Counted from the stretch's first letter, positions 13,260 to 22,531 are shown. The stretch is 64,000 nt of DNA from Amycolatopsis oliviviridis (GCF_014654365.1 NZ_BNAY01000001.1:1302001-1366000), one strand, 5' to 3'. Made by a program: numbers and translations. The notes: generated by a model not told the origin, from the sequence alone.

Positions 13260-16147
13260 TGGGAATCCGTTCGTCGCGGGTGATCGGCCGCGACGCCGAA
13301 CTGGCCGAGCTCTCGGGAGCTCTCGATCGCGCCACCGCGGGTCGCGGCGGCGCGATCTTCCTCGTGGGCGAAGGCGGCATCGGCAAGTCCCGGCTCGCCG
13401 TCGAGGCCGCCTCACGAGCGGTCACCGCGGACATCCCGGTCCTGCAGGGCCGCGCGAGCTCGATCGGCCCGCTCGTCCCGTTCCGGCCGCTGACCCAGGC
13501 CCTGCTGTCCCACTTCCGCGGCGGCGGCCCGCCCGAAGCGGCCGAACTCGACCCGTTCATCCCCGTGCTCGCCCAGCTCGTCCCCGACTGGAGCCACGGC
13601 GACCGGCCGCGGGAATCCGGCTCCCTGATGGTGCTGGCCGAAGCGGTGTTCCGGCTGCTTGCCGTCACCAGCCGCGACCGCGGCGCGCTCCTGGTCCTCG
13701 ACGACCTCCAGGACGCCGACGCCGAGACGCTGTTCATCCTCGAATACCTCGTCGACAACCTGGCCGCGGCACAAGCCCTGTTCGTCGGCACCCTCCGCAA
13801 CGAACCCTCGGACGCTCTCCGGCTGGCGACCTCCGGCGCCCAGCGGATGAGCTGCGCCGTCCTCGAACTCGGCAGGCTCGGCCTCGCCGACACCCGCGCC
13901 CTCGCCGCGGCCTGCCTGGAGACCGAGCCGGAGCATCTGCCTGCCCCCGCGGCGGAACTGTTGTGGCGCAACAGCGCCGGCCTCCCGTTCATCGTCGAGG
14001 AACTGCTCCACGGCATGGTGAACGACGGGCTGCTGGTCGAGAGCCGGGACGGCTGGCGCGTCATCGGCGAACTCCGCGCCCGGGTACCCGCCGCGCTGGT
14101 CACCAGTATCGGCGTCCGGATGGAGCAGCTCGGCGAACAGGCCGGCGAACTGCTGTCGGTCGCCGCGATCATCGGCCGCCGCTTCCCGCTGTCGGTGGTG
14201 CAGACGGTCACCGGAACCAACGACCGGACCCTCCACAACCACCTGAGCGCCGCGGTCGCGGCGAACCTGGTGACCACCGACGAGACGACACCCGGCTGGT
14301 ACGCCTTCCGGCATCCGCTGACCGCGGAAGCGCTGCTGGCCCGGCAGTCACCCGCGCGGAAAGCGGCACTCGCCCGGCAAGCCGCCGACGCCGTCGAGAA
14401 GCTGTATCCGGGGCTGCCGGGTGATCTGTGCGCGCTCGTCGCGTCCCTCCGTCTGACCGCGCTGGACGAGCGGGCGGCCGGCCACCTGTTCGCGGAGACC
14501 GGTCGCCGCGCGCTCGACGCCGGTGCCGCGGACTCCGCGGTCACGATGCTCACCAAGGCCGTCGACCTGCTCTCCGGGGCCGACGCGGGTGATCGGGCCG
14601 AGGTGCTGGAGACACTGCTGTACGCCCTCGGGCAGACCGGGCAATTCGACCGCGCCGTCGAGCTTTCCGCCGGATTCGGCGAGATCGGCACGCTCGAACG
14701 GGCCGCCAAACTGCACACGCAGCTGGCCTGGGCCGCCTACATCGCCGGACGGCACGACGAATGCCTCGGCCAGATCGAACGCGCCCGCGCTCCTCTCGGC
14801 TCCGCGATCTCACCCGCCCAGCAGGCCGCGCTGGACGCCGTCGAAGCGAACCTCTGGCTCGACGTCCCCGGCCGGACCGGCACGGCGGAACGGCTCGCGC
14901 GCCAGGCATGGAAAGTGGCCGAGGAGACCGAGCAGCCGTTCGTCGTCTGCCAGGCGCTGCAGGTACTCGGCATGCTCGCGCTGTCGCGGGACCTCACCGA
15001 GTCGGAGCGCTACATGCAACTGGCGCGGCGGACCGCCGAGGACAACCACCTGCATCACCTCCGCACCCAGGCACTGGTGCGGCTCGGCGGGCATCGCGTG
15101 CTGATGAACGGCGACGAGCAGACCCTGCTGCTCGCCCGCGCCGACGCCCAGCGGACCGGGTCCATCACGCTGCACTGCGCGGTCGATTCCGTGCGCACCA
15201 TGCACGCGATCCTGCGCTGCGAGTTCGGGACCGCGCACGCGCTGCTGGAGGAGAACCTCGCCGTCCTCGGCAGGCTCCGGTTGACCGCGCTGCTGCAGTA
15301 CGCGCATATGACCAGGGCGATGTCGGCCGGGCACCGGGCGGACCGCCCGGCGATGGAACGGGCGCTCGAGGACTTCCGGGAGAGCGGCGGCGAGAACGCG
15401 CAGGAGATGGTGCTGAGCATCGGGCTCGCGCGGGTCTTCTGTTCCCTGCTGGAGGAGGACCTCGACCGGGCGCGCCGCGAGCTCGGCCAGGTGATCGAAC
15501 TGGAGGACCGGAGGCCGAGCCGCTTCCACCTCGCCGGCCAGCACGGGCTCCGGACGCTCCTCGACACGCTCGGCGGGGCAGGCTGTCCCGAGGACGGGTC
15601 CGCCGTGAGCGGGATGCGGTGGAACCGGCAGTTCGTCGAGTTCGCGCACGCCGTCGAGCACGGCAGGCGAGGCGACACGGCGGAAGCCGAGCGGGCGGTC
15701 GGCGCCGCGCTGGAGACGTCGGCGCCCTATCCCCTGGCCCGTCACCTCGGGCTGCGGCTGATCGCCGAACCGGCCGCCGCCGACGGCTGGGGCGATCCGG
15801 CAGGCTGGCTCAAAGAGGCCGAAGAGTACTTCCACGGCAGGGACATCCAAGCGGTCGCGGGTGCCTGCCGGAGCCTGTTGCGGAAGCTCGGCGCACCCGT
15901 CCGCCAGCGCCGCGCCGGGGTCGACCGGGTCCCCGGCGACCTGCGCGCGGCCGGCGTCACCGTGCGCGAGTACGAGGTCCTGGTGCTGCTCGCCGAGCGC
16001 ATGGGCAACAAGGACATCGGCGCCCGCCTGCACATCTCGCCCAGGACCGTCGAGAAGCACGTCGCGAGCCTGCTCGCCAAGACCGGGCTCGCCGACCGTT
16101 CGGCCCTCGCCGAACGCGCCGCCGGACCGCGACCTGGCATGCTGTGA
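13259..16147 (+). CDS. LAL-family (large ATP-binding LuxR-like) transcriptional regulator
   Basis: 962 aa. N-terminal ATPase: Walker A GEGGIGKSRL (near residue 40), Walker B-like ALLVLDDLQDAD (near 140). The middle is helical and repeat-like (TPR-type). The C-terminus has a LuxR HTH: VTVREYEVLVLLAERMGNKD then SPRTVEKHVASLLAKTGLADR. It lies 90 bp downstream of the precursor gene, behind that gene's terminator, with its own promoter. LAL proteins often activate neighbouring biosynthetic genes, so control of the lan locus is plausible but not shown. It may instead be an unrelated neighbour. Confidence 0.9.
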   Translation: MGIRSSRVIGRDAELAELSGALDRATAGRGGAIFLVGEGGIGKSRLAVEAASRAVTADIPVLQGRASSIGPLVPFRPLTQALLSHFRGGGPPEAAELDPFIPVLAQLVPDWSHGDRPRESGSLMVLAEAVFRLLAVTSRDRGALLVLDDLQDADAETLFILEYLVDNLAAAQALFVGTLRNEPSDALRLATSGAQRMSCAVLELGRLGLADTRALAAACLETEPEHLPAPAAELLWRNSAGLPFIVEELLHGMVNDGLLVESRDGWRVIGELRARVPAALVTSIGVRMEQLGEQAGELLSVAAIIGRRFPLSVVQTVTGTNDRTLHNHLSAAVAANLVTTDETTPGWYAFRHPLTAEALLARQSPARKAALARQAADAVEKLYPGLPGDLCALVASLRLTALDERAAGHLFAETGRRALDAGAADSAVTMLTKAVDLLSGADAGDRAEVLETLLYALGQTGQFDRAVELSAGFGEIGTLERAAKLHTQLAWAAYIAGRHDECLGQIERARAPLGSAISPAQQAALDAVEANLWLDVPGRTGTAERLARQAWKVAEETEQPFVVCQALQVLGMLALSRDLTESERYMQLARRTAEDNHLHHLRTQALVRLGGHRVLMNGDEQTLLLARADAQRTGSITLHCAVDSVRTMHAILRCEFGTAHALLEENLAVLGRLRLTALLQYAHMTRAMSAGHRADRPAMERALEDFRESGGENAQEMVLSIGLARVFCSLLEEDLDRARRELGQVIELEDRRPSRFHLAGQHGLRTLLDTLGGAGCPEDGSAVSGMRWNRQFVEFAHAVEHGRRGDTAEAERAVGAALETSAPYPLARHLGLRLIAEPAAADGWGDPAGWLKEAEEYFHGRDIQAVAGACRSLLRKLGAPVRQRRAGVDRVPGDLRAAGVTVREYEVLVLLAERMGNKDIGARLHISPRTVEKHVASLLAKTGLADRSALAERAAGPRPGML

Positions 16148-16150
16148 TCC

Positions 16151-16390
16151 ATGAGCGACCTCACCGTGTACGGCGCCGGCTGGTGCCCCGACGTCAAACG
16201 CAGCCGTGCCTTGCTGGACGCGAAGGGCGTCGAATACGCCTATGTCGACGTCGAAGCGGACAACGGCGCCGAAGAGATCGTGCGAGCGCTGCAGAACGGT
16301 GAACGGCGGATCCCGACCATCGTCTGGCCGGACGGCACCCACCTGGTCGAACCGAGCGACGACGAACTCACCGCGCACCTGAACCGGTGA
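16151..16390 (+). CDS. Monothiol glutaredoxin/mycoredoxin-like protein
   Basis: 79-aa thioredoxin-fold protein. The start LTVYGAGWCPDVKRSRALLD has one active-site Cys (CPDV) where mycoredoxins carry CxxC; RRIPTIVWPDGTHLVEPS holds the cis-Pro and the thiol-binding loop. It may reduce mixed disulfides with mycothiol by a monothiol mechanism; that is inferred from the family. It starts 3 bp after the LAL stop and overlaps the next gene by 4 bp (GTGA). Confidence 0.85.
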   Translation: MSDLTVYGAGWCPDVKRSRALLDAKGVEYAYVDVEADNGAEEIVRALQNGERRIPTIVWPDGTHLVEPSDDELTAHLNR

Positions 16391-16602
16391 CCCTGCCGGA
16401 CGTCCCGGTCGGCACGAGGGTCGTTGTGCGGTACCGGATCGAGGGCGGGTTCACCGACGCGCTCGGCTACCTGCGCTCCCGTGACGACGCGGAATGCACG
16501 GTGGAGACCAAACGCGGTCTCGCGACGATCCGGCTGGCGGACATCGTCCTGGCGAAGACGGTGCCACCTCCTCCTGCTCCGCGTGGCTCTCGCGGGTCGT
16601 GA
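16387..16602 (+). CDS. Small SH3-like domain protein (Rv0428c N-terminal type)
   Basis: 71 aa. The sequence GTRVVVRYRIEGGFTDALGYL through RLADIVLAKTVPPPP resembles the SH3-like N-terminal domain of mycobacterial Rv0428c-type GNAT acetyltransferases, but here it stands alone without the GNAT part. GTG 16387 overlaps the glutaredoxin stop. No catalytic residues; a nucleic-acid or protein-binding role is only a guess. Confidence 0.7.
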   Translation: MTLPDVPVGTRVVVRYRIEGGFTDALGYLRSRDDAECTVETKRGLATIRLADIVLAKTVPPPPAPRGSRGS

Positions 16603-16685
16603 GTGGCGATTCGGGTTAGAACCCACCAGCATTCACCGACCTATGCCTGACCTGCGCGAGGGTTGCGGTTCAGCGCCCGGTCTCG

Positions 16686-16746
16686 GACCTTGATCAACGG
16701 AGGATCGGGGACACTCAACGTCCCCGATCCTCCGTTGATCAAGGTC
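16686..16746. repeat. Perfect 27-bp inverted repeat (palindrome)
   Basis: Arm 16686-16712 (begins GACCTTGATCAACGG) is exactly complementary to 16720-16746, with a 7-nt loop ACTCAAC. It lies between the SH3-like gene and the convergent aldehyde dehydrogenase, where it could end transcription from either side. Confidence 0.75.
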
Positions 16747-16809
16747 GTGCCGGTTTTGGGCCCGTTCATGCCTGTACCGACTCGGTCCCGGCGCCCTCGC
16801 TCGCCTGCT

Positions 16810-16921
16810 GTACATGAAGGCCCCCTTGCTTGCGCCTATCGCAAGGAAGGGGGCCTTCATGTACTTGGGAAGGCGTGAAGGTCGAGTTTCCTCGGCTGAG
16901 CCGCGTGAAGGGGGCCTTCAC
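16810..16921. repeat. Palindromic intergenic repeat, copy 2
   Basis: Arms 16810-16834 and 16840-16864 pair with a single mismatch around CCTAT, and a 47-bp block (16875-16921) is identical to 5006-5052. It is the same composite repeat as copy 1, in the same orientation, 11.9 kb away. The 10 bp between palindrome and block differ, so the outer parts are the conserved units. Confidence 0.8.
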
Positions 16922-16970
16922 GCGCGCCCGCTGTGACTGCTGGTGCCTGTGGGGCGAACGTGGCGATCGA

Positions 16971-17029
16971 CGGTCCGTGAAGGCTTCCTTGAGGGACCCA
17001 GAGTCCCTCAAGGAGGCCTTTACGGACCG
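16971..17029. repeat. 27-bp inverted repeat with GTGAAGG core
   Basis: Arms 16971-16997 and 17003-17029 match at 25 of 27 positions around CCAGA. It starts 40 bp beyond the stop of the aldehyde dehydrogenase on the minus strand, so it likely ends that transcript. The GTGAAGG/CCTTTAC ends link it to the other palindromes. Confidence 0.7.
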
Positions 17030-17068
17030 GGCCACCCCGACCGACGCGGTGCCCGCGCCGTTCGTTGA

Positions 17069-18373
17069 TCAGGCGAGCGGCTTGTCCAGGACCGCCTTCA
17101 CGTGGCTGAAGTTGTCGATCGAATAGCGCCCGTGATACCGGCCCATGCCGCTCTCCCCCACCCCGCCGAACGGCAGGTCAGGGGCAGCGAGGTGGATGAT
17201 CGCCGCCCCGAACACGAGTCCACCGGACGACGTCTCCGTCTCGATCCTGCGCTTCGTCTCGTCCGACTCGGTGAAGGCGTACAACGCCAGCGGCTTGTCG
17301 CGCTCGTTGACGAACGCCAGCGCCGCGTCGAGGTCGGACACCTCGATGATCGGCAGGATCGGGCCGAAGATCTCGTCCTGCATCACCGGGGCGTCCGGCG
17401 ACACGCCGGTGAGCACGGTGGGCGCGATGTACCTCTCGTCGCGGTCGGCCTCGCCGCCGACGACCGCGGTTCCGTTGTCCAGCAGGGCGGCGAGCCGGTC
17501 GTGGTGGCGGGTCGAGATGATCCGGCCGTAGGAGTCGCTGGTCGCCGGATCCGCGCCGAACATCGCTCCGACGGTCTCGGCCAGGTGTTCCGCCAGCTTC
17601 GGGCCGGTGTCACCGATCGCGAGGACGTAGTCGGGCGCGACGCAGGTCTGGCCCGCGTTGGCGAACTTGCCGTAGGCGAGCCGCTGCGCGGTCACCGCGA
17701 GATCCGCGCCCGGCTCGACGATCGCCGGGCTCTTCCCACCCAGTTCGAGCGTGACCGGCGTGAGGTGCTTCGCCGCCGCGGTCATGACGATCCGGCCGAC
17801 GGTCCCGTTCCCGGTGTAGAAGATCGTGTCGAACTTCTGCTCCAGCAATGCCGTCGTCTCCGGGATCGCCCCCTCGACGACGCGGACGCCTTCGACGTAG
17901 TTCGGCAGATGCTCGGCGATCGCGGCCGACGTGTTCGGGGACAGCTCGCTCGGCTTCACGACCGCGCAGTTCCCCGCCGCCAGGGCCCCGACCAGCGGCG
18001 CGAGCACGAGCTGCAGCGGGTAGTTCCACGGTCCGATGATCAACGCGACGCCGAGCGGCTCGCGCACCACGCGACCGTCACCCGGCCGCAGGGGTCGCGG
18101 GATGTCGGCGGACTCCGGAGTCAGCCAGGAGTCGAGGTTCTCCAGCGTGTGGTCGATCTCGTTGCGCACGAGCGCGATCTCCGCGCGCTTGGCCTCGACG
18201 GCGTTTTTGCGCAGGTCGGCGTAGAGCGCCTTGAGGAAGACGTCCTCCTGTTCGGCGAGAAGCGTGCGCAAGCCGGTGAGCTGCGTCCGCCGCCAGGCCA
18301 CCGGTTTCGTGACGCCGGAGCGGAAGAGTTCGCGCAGTTCGTCGACGACCGCGGCGGCATCTGTGCTGATCAT
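17069..18373 (-). CDS. Aldehyde dehydrogenase (class 3-like)
   Basis: 434 aa, NAD(P)-dependent oxidation of aldehydes. GPWNYPLQL (near 114) and VTLELGGKSPAIV (Glu210) are standard; the nucleophile is Cys244 in FANAGQTCVAPDYVL. Length and the C-terminal part (PFGGVGESGMGRYHG, SHVKAVL) fit the short class 3/fatty-aldehyde type rather than the 480-500-aa class. Its promoter carries GTATA-N6-TATAC, so it is probably under a local repressor. It is monocistronic, ending in a palindrome. Confidence 0.9.
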   Translation of the reverse strand: MISTDAAAVVDELRELFRSGVTKPVAWRRTQLTGLRTLLAEQEDVFLKALYADLRKNAVEAKRAEIALVRNEIDHTLENLDSWLTPESADIPRPLRPGDGRVVREPLGVALIIGPWNYPLQLVLAPLVGALAAGNCAVVKPSELSPNTSAAIAEHLPNYVEGVRVVEGAIPETTALLEQKFDTIFYTGNGTVGRIVMTAAAKHLTPVTLELGGKSPAIVEPGADLAVTAQRLAYGKFANAGQTCVAPDYVLAIGDTGPKLAEHLAETVGAMFGADPATSDSYGRIISTRHHDRLAALLDNGTAVVGGEADRDERYIAPTVLTGVSPDAPVMQDEIFGPILPIIEVSDLDAALAFVNERDKPLALYAFTESDETKRRIETETSSGGLVFGAAIIHLAAPDLPFGGVGESGMGRYHGRYSIDNFSHVKAVLDKPLA

Positions 18374-18419
18374 GAACCCGAGCCTAATCGCGCCACTCTT
18401 GAACTGCTCGACGCCGTGC

Positions 18420-18436
18420 AGTATAGGGCGTTATAC
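18420..18436 (-). promoter_or_regulatory. -10 element and operator of the aldehyde dehydrogenase gene
   Basis: GTATA-GGGCGT-TATAC (18421-18436) is a perfect inverted repeat. Its proximal half overlaps TATACT (18420-18425, minus strand), a good -10 placed about 47 nt before the start codon. A protein bound there would block the promoter. No regulator gene is adjacent. Confidence 0.45.
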
Positions 18437-18446
18437 ACAAGTAGCC

Positions 18447-18516
18447 GAAGGGCGCTTTCCCCGCATGCCATGCGGAGAAAGCGCCCTTCACTGCATCAGA
18501 TGCGGGGAAAGTCCCC
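18447..18516. terminator. Tandem palindromes after the CBM56/beta-helix gene
   Basis: GAAGGGCGCTTTC...GAAAGCGCCCTTC (18447-18489) is a 20-bp stem with one mismatch and a GCC loop. GCATC-A-GATGC (18493-18503) and GGGGA-AAG-TCCCC (18504-18516) follow. They lie 15 nt beyond the stop of the minus-strand secreted protein and upstream of the aldehyde dehydrogenase promoter. Confidence 0.55.
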
Positions 18517-18530
18517 TTCAGCCCCGAGCG

Positions 18531-20867
18531 TCACGGGTAGCTCACCAGGTTGCTCGGCCGCGTGTCCGGCGGCGTCACCGCCCCCGCGTCGTTGATCACG
18601 TGGGTGATGGTCCCCTTGTAGTTCAGCGAGACCGTCACCATGTTGTGGAACCGGACGCCGGAGCGGTTCGGCACCTCGAACGCGTGATACAGGTTCACCG
18701 CCGGGTTGTCGTTGAAGAAGCAGTAACTGCCCAGGCCCCACGCTTCGTGCGTGTTCACGTTGTCCCCCACCTTGTAGGCGGCGTATCCGTTGAGGCCGTT
18801 GGGACTCTTCCAGCCCGCCTGATCCGGGACGTCGTACGGGATCTCGTTCTGGAAGAAGATCGTCCTGCCGTTCTGCCCGTTCCAGATCACCTGGTATTTC
18901 TGGTAATGCTCGACGAACAGACCGGTCGCCAGCACGTTGTCGCCGTTGACGACCACTCCGGTGTCGCCGGTGTTGACCGTCCAGCCGTAGGTGCCCGCGT
19001 TGCCGTGGTCGGCCCGCCAGGCCCAGATGTGGTCGATGATCGTGTCACGGCTGTTGACGATGAGACTGTTCGTCGCCTTCCCGGCGATCTGGCCGCCGAT
19101 CCGGAAGAACACGTCCTGCACCGTCGTCGGGTTGGCCGAGTGGTTCGCCGCCGAACCCGCCTGGCCGACGGTGAGCAGCGACTGCGAGTTGGTCGTCCCG
19201 GCGTCGAACAGCAGGCCCTTGAGCCGGACCCCGTCGACGTCGGCGACCTTCATCGCGTCGACACCGTTGTCCGGCACCAACGTCGGGTATCCGACACCGA
19301 GGACGACCGTGTTCGCCTTGGTCACGTTCAGCGTCTGGTTGAGGTGATAGACACCCGGCGTGAAGAACAGGTTGCAGCCCTGGGAAAGGGCGTTATTGAT
19401 CGACGACGCCGTGTCCCCCGCCTTGACGACGTAGAACTGGCTCATCGGCAGCGAGCTGCCCTGAGTGCCGCCGTTGGCCCAGCTCGGCCCGGAAGCGTTG
19501 GTACGCAACGAAGGCAGGAACACGCGATACTTGCCACCCCCGTCCACGTAGAGATACGGGACGTCTCGGGAGACCGGCGTGGTGCCGAGCGTGGTCTCCG
19601 GCGGGTTCGGGAAGGTGTTCGCCGGGGCCCCGCTCGTCCCGGAGAACACCATGTTCCAGACGCCGCCCTCCCAGCTGCCGTAGCTGCTGTCGCGGGTGTA
19701 CCACTGCTGCTGCGAGATCGACGCGGTCTTGCCCGAGACCTTGCTGTCGGCGGTGTACCCGCCGCTGGCGAAGCCGTAGCTGGCCGGGAAGAGGTCCAGC
19801 CCGCCGCGGATGTCCATCCGCCGGAACGGCGCGGCCTGCGCGACGGCCCAGCGGGTCGCGCCGCTGCTCGGGACCACGGCCAGGTTCTCGGCCGAGCGCC
19901 AGAAGTTCTGCAGCGCCACGCCCTTGTCCGACTCGTTGAAGGCGTCGACCGTCACGTCTCCGTTGATCACGACGTCACCCGGGTTCTGCCCCAGGCCCGC
20001 GACAGAGGTGTAGTAGCCGACGTTGTCGTGGATCCCGTTGTACACACCGGGCTTGAACAGGTGCGCATACCGGCGCTCGGTGAACTGCGCGGTCAGGGTG
20101 TCCTTCTGCGCGTTGAAGTCGGCGTCGAGCTTGGCCTGGATCGACGACGCCGACATACCCGGGTCGAAGATCCGAACGTTGGGGCCGAAGTCCGGGACCT
20201 CGGCCTGGGCCGGACAGGTGGCCTGCGTCGATCCGATCGTGTAGCTCGCCGACGCCACCGGGGAGTTCGCGGAGCCCGATTTCAGCGCGATCGCGGAAAC
20301 CGTCGAGGACGCGGAGACCGTGATCGGCCCGGTGTACACAGTGGACGACGCGGTCGGCGTCGAACCGTCCACCGTGTACCGGATGGTCGCACCGGCGGTA
20401 GCGGACGACAGTGTCACCGAACGGGCGCTCGGATAACTGCCGCCCGGCGGGTCGAACGTCGGCGAGGCGACGGTCGTCCCGCTGCCGCCGTGGGTGTAGC
20501 CGAAGTGCGGGGTGTCGTACTGCGGCCCGTTCTTCTCGTAGGTGAACCAGTAGTCGAGCACCGTGCCGGCGGCGAGCGAACCGACGGTGTGCCGCCACGT
20601 GCCCCCGTTGTCGGTCATGCGGACGTTCTGCTGCCCCACTCCCGGGACGCCGGTGTAGTGGATGTCGACGTACCGCGCGGGCGTCGCGGGCGTGAAGGAG
20701 AACTGCGCCTGGGTCGCGTTCAGGGACGTCGCGTTCTGGCTGTAGTCCACCGCGGCGGCGGCGGTGGCGCCGCCGAGACCCGCGGCGATCAGGAGCGCGG
20801 AAAGGCCGAGGGCGAGCGCGCCCCGGACCCCTTTCCGCCGTTTGGGCTGCACAAAGATCCGGTCCAC
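18531..20867 (-). CDS. Secreted CBM56 / beta-helix glycan-active protein (GH55-like)
   Basis: 778 aa. The signal peptide (1-39, ends GATAAAA) follows a basic RKGVR stretch. Residues 40-130 look like CBM56 (beta-1,3-glucan binding), 135-210 like a chitobiase C-terminal/FN3-type domain (PGGSYPSARSVTLSS, TIRYTVDGSTPT), and 220-778 like a long right-handed beta-helix related to GH55/pectate-lyase folds. The GTG start at 20867 has GAGG at a 9-nt spacing; an upstream ATG lacks it. Likely acts on beta-1,3-glucan outside the cell, for example fungal wall. Catalytic residues I cannot assign. The enzyme class is inferred from domain make-up. Confidence 0.75.
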   Translation of the reverse strand: MDRIFVQPKRRKGVRGALALGLSALLIAAGLGGATAAAAVDYSQNATSLNATQAQFSFTPATPARYVDIHYTGVPGVGQQNVRMTDNGGTWRHTVGSLAAGTVLDYWFTYEKNGPQYDTPHFGYTHGGSGTTVASPTFDPPGGSYPSARSVTLSSATAGATIRYTVDGSTPTASSTVYTGPITVSASSTVSAIALKSGSANSPVASASYTIGSTQATCPAQAEVPDFGPNVRIFDPGMSASSIQAKLDADFNAQKDTLTAQFTERRYAHLFKPGVYNGIHDNVGYYTSVAGLGQNPGDVVINGDVTVDAFNESDKGVALQNFWRSAENLAVVPSSGATRWAVAQAAPFRRMDIRGGLDLFPASYGFASGGYTADSKVSGKTASISQQQWYTRDSSYGSWEGGVWNMVFSGTSGAPANTFPNPPETTLGTTPVSRDVPYLYVDGGGKYRVFLPSLRTNASGPSWANGGTQGSSLPMSQFYVVKAGDTASSINNALSQGCNLFFTPGVYHLNQTLNVTKANTVVLGVGYPTLVPDNGVDAMKVADVDGVRLKGLLFDAGTTNSQSLLTVGQAGSAANHSANPTTVQDVFFRIGGQIAGKATNSLIVNSRDTIIDHIWAWRADHGNAGTYGWTVNTGDTGVVVNGDNVLATGLFVEHYQKYQVIWNGQNGRTIFFQNEIPYDVPDQAGWKSPNGLNGYAAYKVGDNVNTHEAWGLGSYCFFNDNPAVNLYHAFEVPNRSGVRFHNMVTVSLNYKGTITHVINDAGAVTPPDTRPSNLVSYP

Positions 20868-21056
20868 GTCGTGACACCTCCGGCGTTGGAAATCCACGGG
20901 CGAAGCAATTCGTTGCGCGCCACAACAAAGTAGCGGTCCGCGAGATATGTCCAGATCACGCTTCGGTAACAGTGGTGGTCCAAACCACTGACTGCGCCTA
21001 TCAGCCCACAGCGACACCGCCGTTCGGCGGTCATCGAACGGCGCGAACGGGGGCGG

Positions 21057-21512
21057 TCAGCAGTCCGGGACGACGTACAGCGTCGAAGCTTCCCCGCCGT
21101 GCATGGCTCTCAGACTGGTCCGGCAGGCCAGGAGCACCTCGCGGTTCGCGGTCGTGTCCGGTGGGACACCGCAGCCGTCGCAGGAGAGCTCGACCGATCC
21201 CGGGAAGGTCTCGTCGACCTCGACGTCGACCGTGCGATCGCAGCGGCGGCACCACCGGTGCCCGGTGACGATCAGGACGTGCATCGGATCGGAGACGCAC
21301 TGGTGCACCCAGCAGCGGTGGACGTAACAGGTCGTCCGGACGTGCGCGCTCAGCCCGTGTTCCTCGGCCACGTCTTCGGCGGCGAGGATCGCGGCCAGCC
21401 GCCGGTCGGCGATTCCGGCGTACAAATCCCGGCGCCGGGCAGGCGGGGCCGAGTCGGCCTCCGCGAGCAGTCTGAGATGAGCCCTCGAGGGTGGCGAAGT
21501 ACGAAGCACCAT
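21057..21512 (-). CDS. Small zinc-ribbon protein, paralogue of the gene at 45247
   Basis: 151 aa, function unknown. C88-x2-C91 (HRWCRRC) and C111-x2-C114 (SCDGC) form a likely zinc ribbon. It is preceded by a second motif, CYVHRCWVHQCVSDPMHV, where the paralogue has CHVHGRWIHQCVASPVHV. ATG 21512 has AAAGG upstream. CCTGATAAG occurs 33 bp before the start (21545-21553) and again 29 bp before the start of the paralogue, which suggests a shared promoter or operator. Cytosolic; nucleic-acid or protein binding is possible. Confidence 0.75.
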   Translation of the reverse strand: MVLRTSPPSRAHLRLLAEADSAPPARRRDLYAGIADRRLAAILAAEDVAEEHGLSAHVRTTCYVHRCWVHQCVSDPMHVLIVTGHRWCRRCDRTVDVEVDETFPGSVELSCDGCGVPPDTTANREVLLACRTSLRAMHGGEASTLYVVPDC

Positions 21513-21691
21513 GGGATCCAGACCTTTCGGCGTCCACGGGAAGTCTTATCAGGTCACCCCCGGTTTCGCCGGAGCGACACCCGACCGGGCGAATCCGCGT
21601 ATCCGGGAAAAGTTCGTTTGTATGGCCCTTGTATTCGTCCTGCCCATGCTGGCCGCACTACGGGTCGAGTTCGTTCAGGAGGCAGGAATTG

Positions 21692-22519
21692 TTGACCAAG
21701 GTTGCCGTGGTCGCGACAGCGACCGCGCTCTCCTTCGGCGTGGCCGCACCGGCCGGTGCCGAAGTGACCGCGGCCGCGTTGCCCGCGGCCAGCATGGAAG
21801 CGGTGCTCAAGGCCGCGCAGATCGACCCGCGCCGGGCCGACAGCGCCTTGACTCCGGGCGCCAAGGACAGTGTGCTGCTCGTGGAGCAGGCGCTGGCCGC
21901 CAAGGGACTGCTCGACCAGCAGTACGTCGACGGCCATTTCGGCACGTCGACGATCACCGCGTATTCGAGCTACCAGAAATCGCTGGGCTACACCGGGATC
22001 GACGCCTCCGGCCTGCCGGGCAAGACGTCGCTCGAGAAGCTGGGTGACGGCCGGTACACGGTGACCGCGACGGTCGCGGCGGGCAGCCGGCTGACCTACC
22101 ACGGCAAGACGATGAACACCCGCACCAAGGCGATGCTGGTGAAGGCGGAGGGCCTGCTCGGCAGGCAGCTCACCATCACGCAGGGCTCGTACAACCCCGG
22201 CGGCGTCGGCGCTTCGGCCGGTACGCACGACGGTGGCGGCGCACTGGACATCGGCGTCGAGGGCATGTCCTCGGCCACGCGGACCGACGTCGCGAAGAAG
22301 CTCCGTCAGGTGGGCTTCGCGGCTTGGGTCCGGACTCCGGCCCAGGGCTTCGCCTACCACATCCACGCCATCGCGCTGTCCGATCCGGACCTCTCGTCCG
22401 GCGCGCAGCACCAGGCCGGTGACTACTACCTCGGCTACAACGGCCTCGCCGGCCGCGGTTCCGACGACGGCCCCTCCGTCTCGCCGAAGCTCACCTGGGA
22501 GGAGTACCAGCGGTCCTGA
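21692..22519 (+). CDS. Secreted LAS-type D,D-peptidase-like protein with peptidoglycan-binding domain
   Basis: 275 aa. Signal peptide 1-24 (VAAPAGAEV). Residues 40-125 resemble a PG_binding_1 domain (DSVLLVEQALAAKGLL, GTSTITAYSSYQ). The C-terminal domain has the M15/LAS metal pattern: ASAGTHDGGGALDI (His and Asp) and AYHIHAIAL (final His). It likely trims peptidoglycan stem peptides. The start is TTG 21692, because AGGAGG (21677-21682) is placed 9 nt upstream and the signal peptide begins there; the frame is open further up to 21491, overlapping the divergent gene. Confidence 0.75.
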   Translation: MTKVAVVATATALSFGVAAPAGAEVTAAALPAASMEAVLKAAQIDPRRADSALTPGAKDSVLLVEQALAAKGLLDQQYVDGHFGTSTITAYSSYQKSLGYTGIDASGLPGKTSLEKLGDGRYTVTATVAAGSRLTYHGKTMNTRTKAMLVKAEGLLGRQLTITQGSYNPGGVGASAGTHDGGGALDIGVEGMSSATRTDVAKKLRQVGFAAWVRTPAQGFAYHIHAIALSDPDLSSGAQHQAGDYYLGYNGLAGRGSDDGPSVSPKLTWEEYQRS

Positions 22520-22531
22520 CCCCGCTGCCTC

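Larger units (their letters stand above)
16603..17068. other. Palindrome island between convergent genes
   Basis: 466 bp without a gene, between the SH3-like gene and the convergent aldehyde dehydrogenase. Three long palindromes listed separately (16686-16746, 16810-16864, 16971-17029) plus the shared 47-bp block fill about half of it. A small GGGTT-AG-AACCC hairpin sits near 16613. Short frames inside it are palindrome by-products. Confidence 0.6.
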
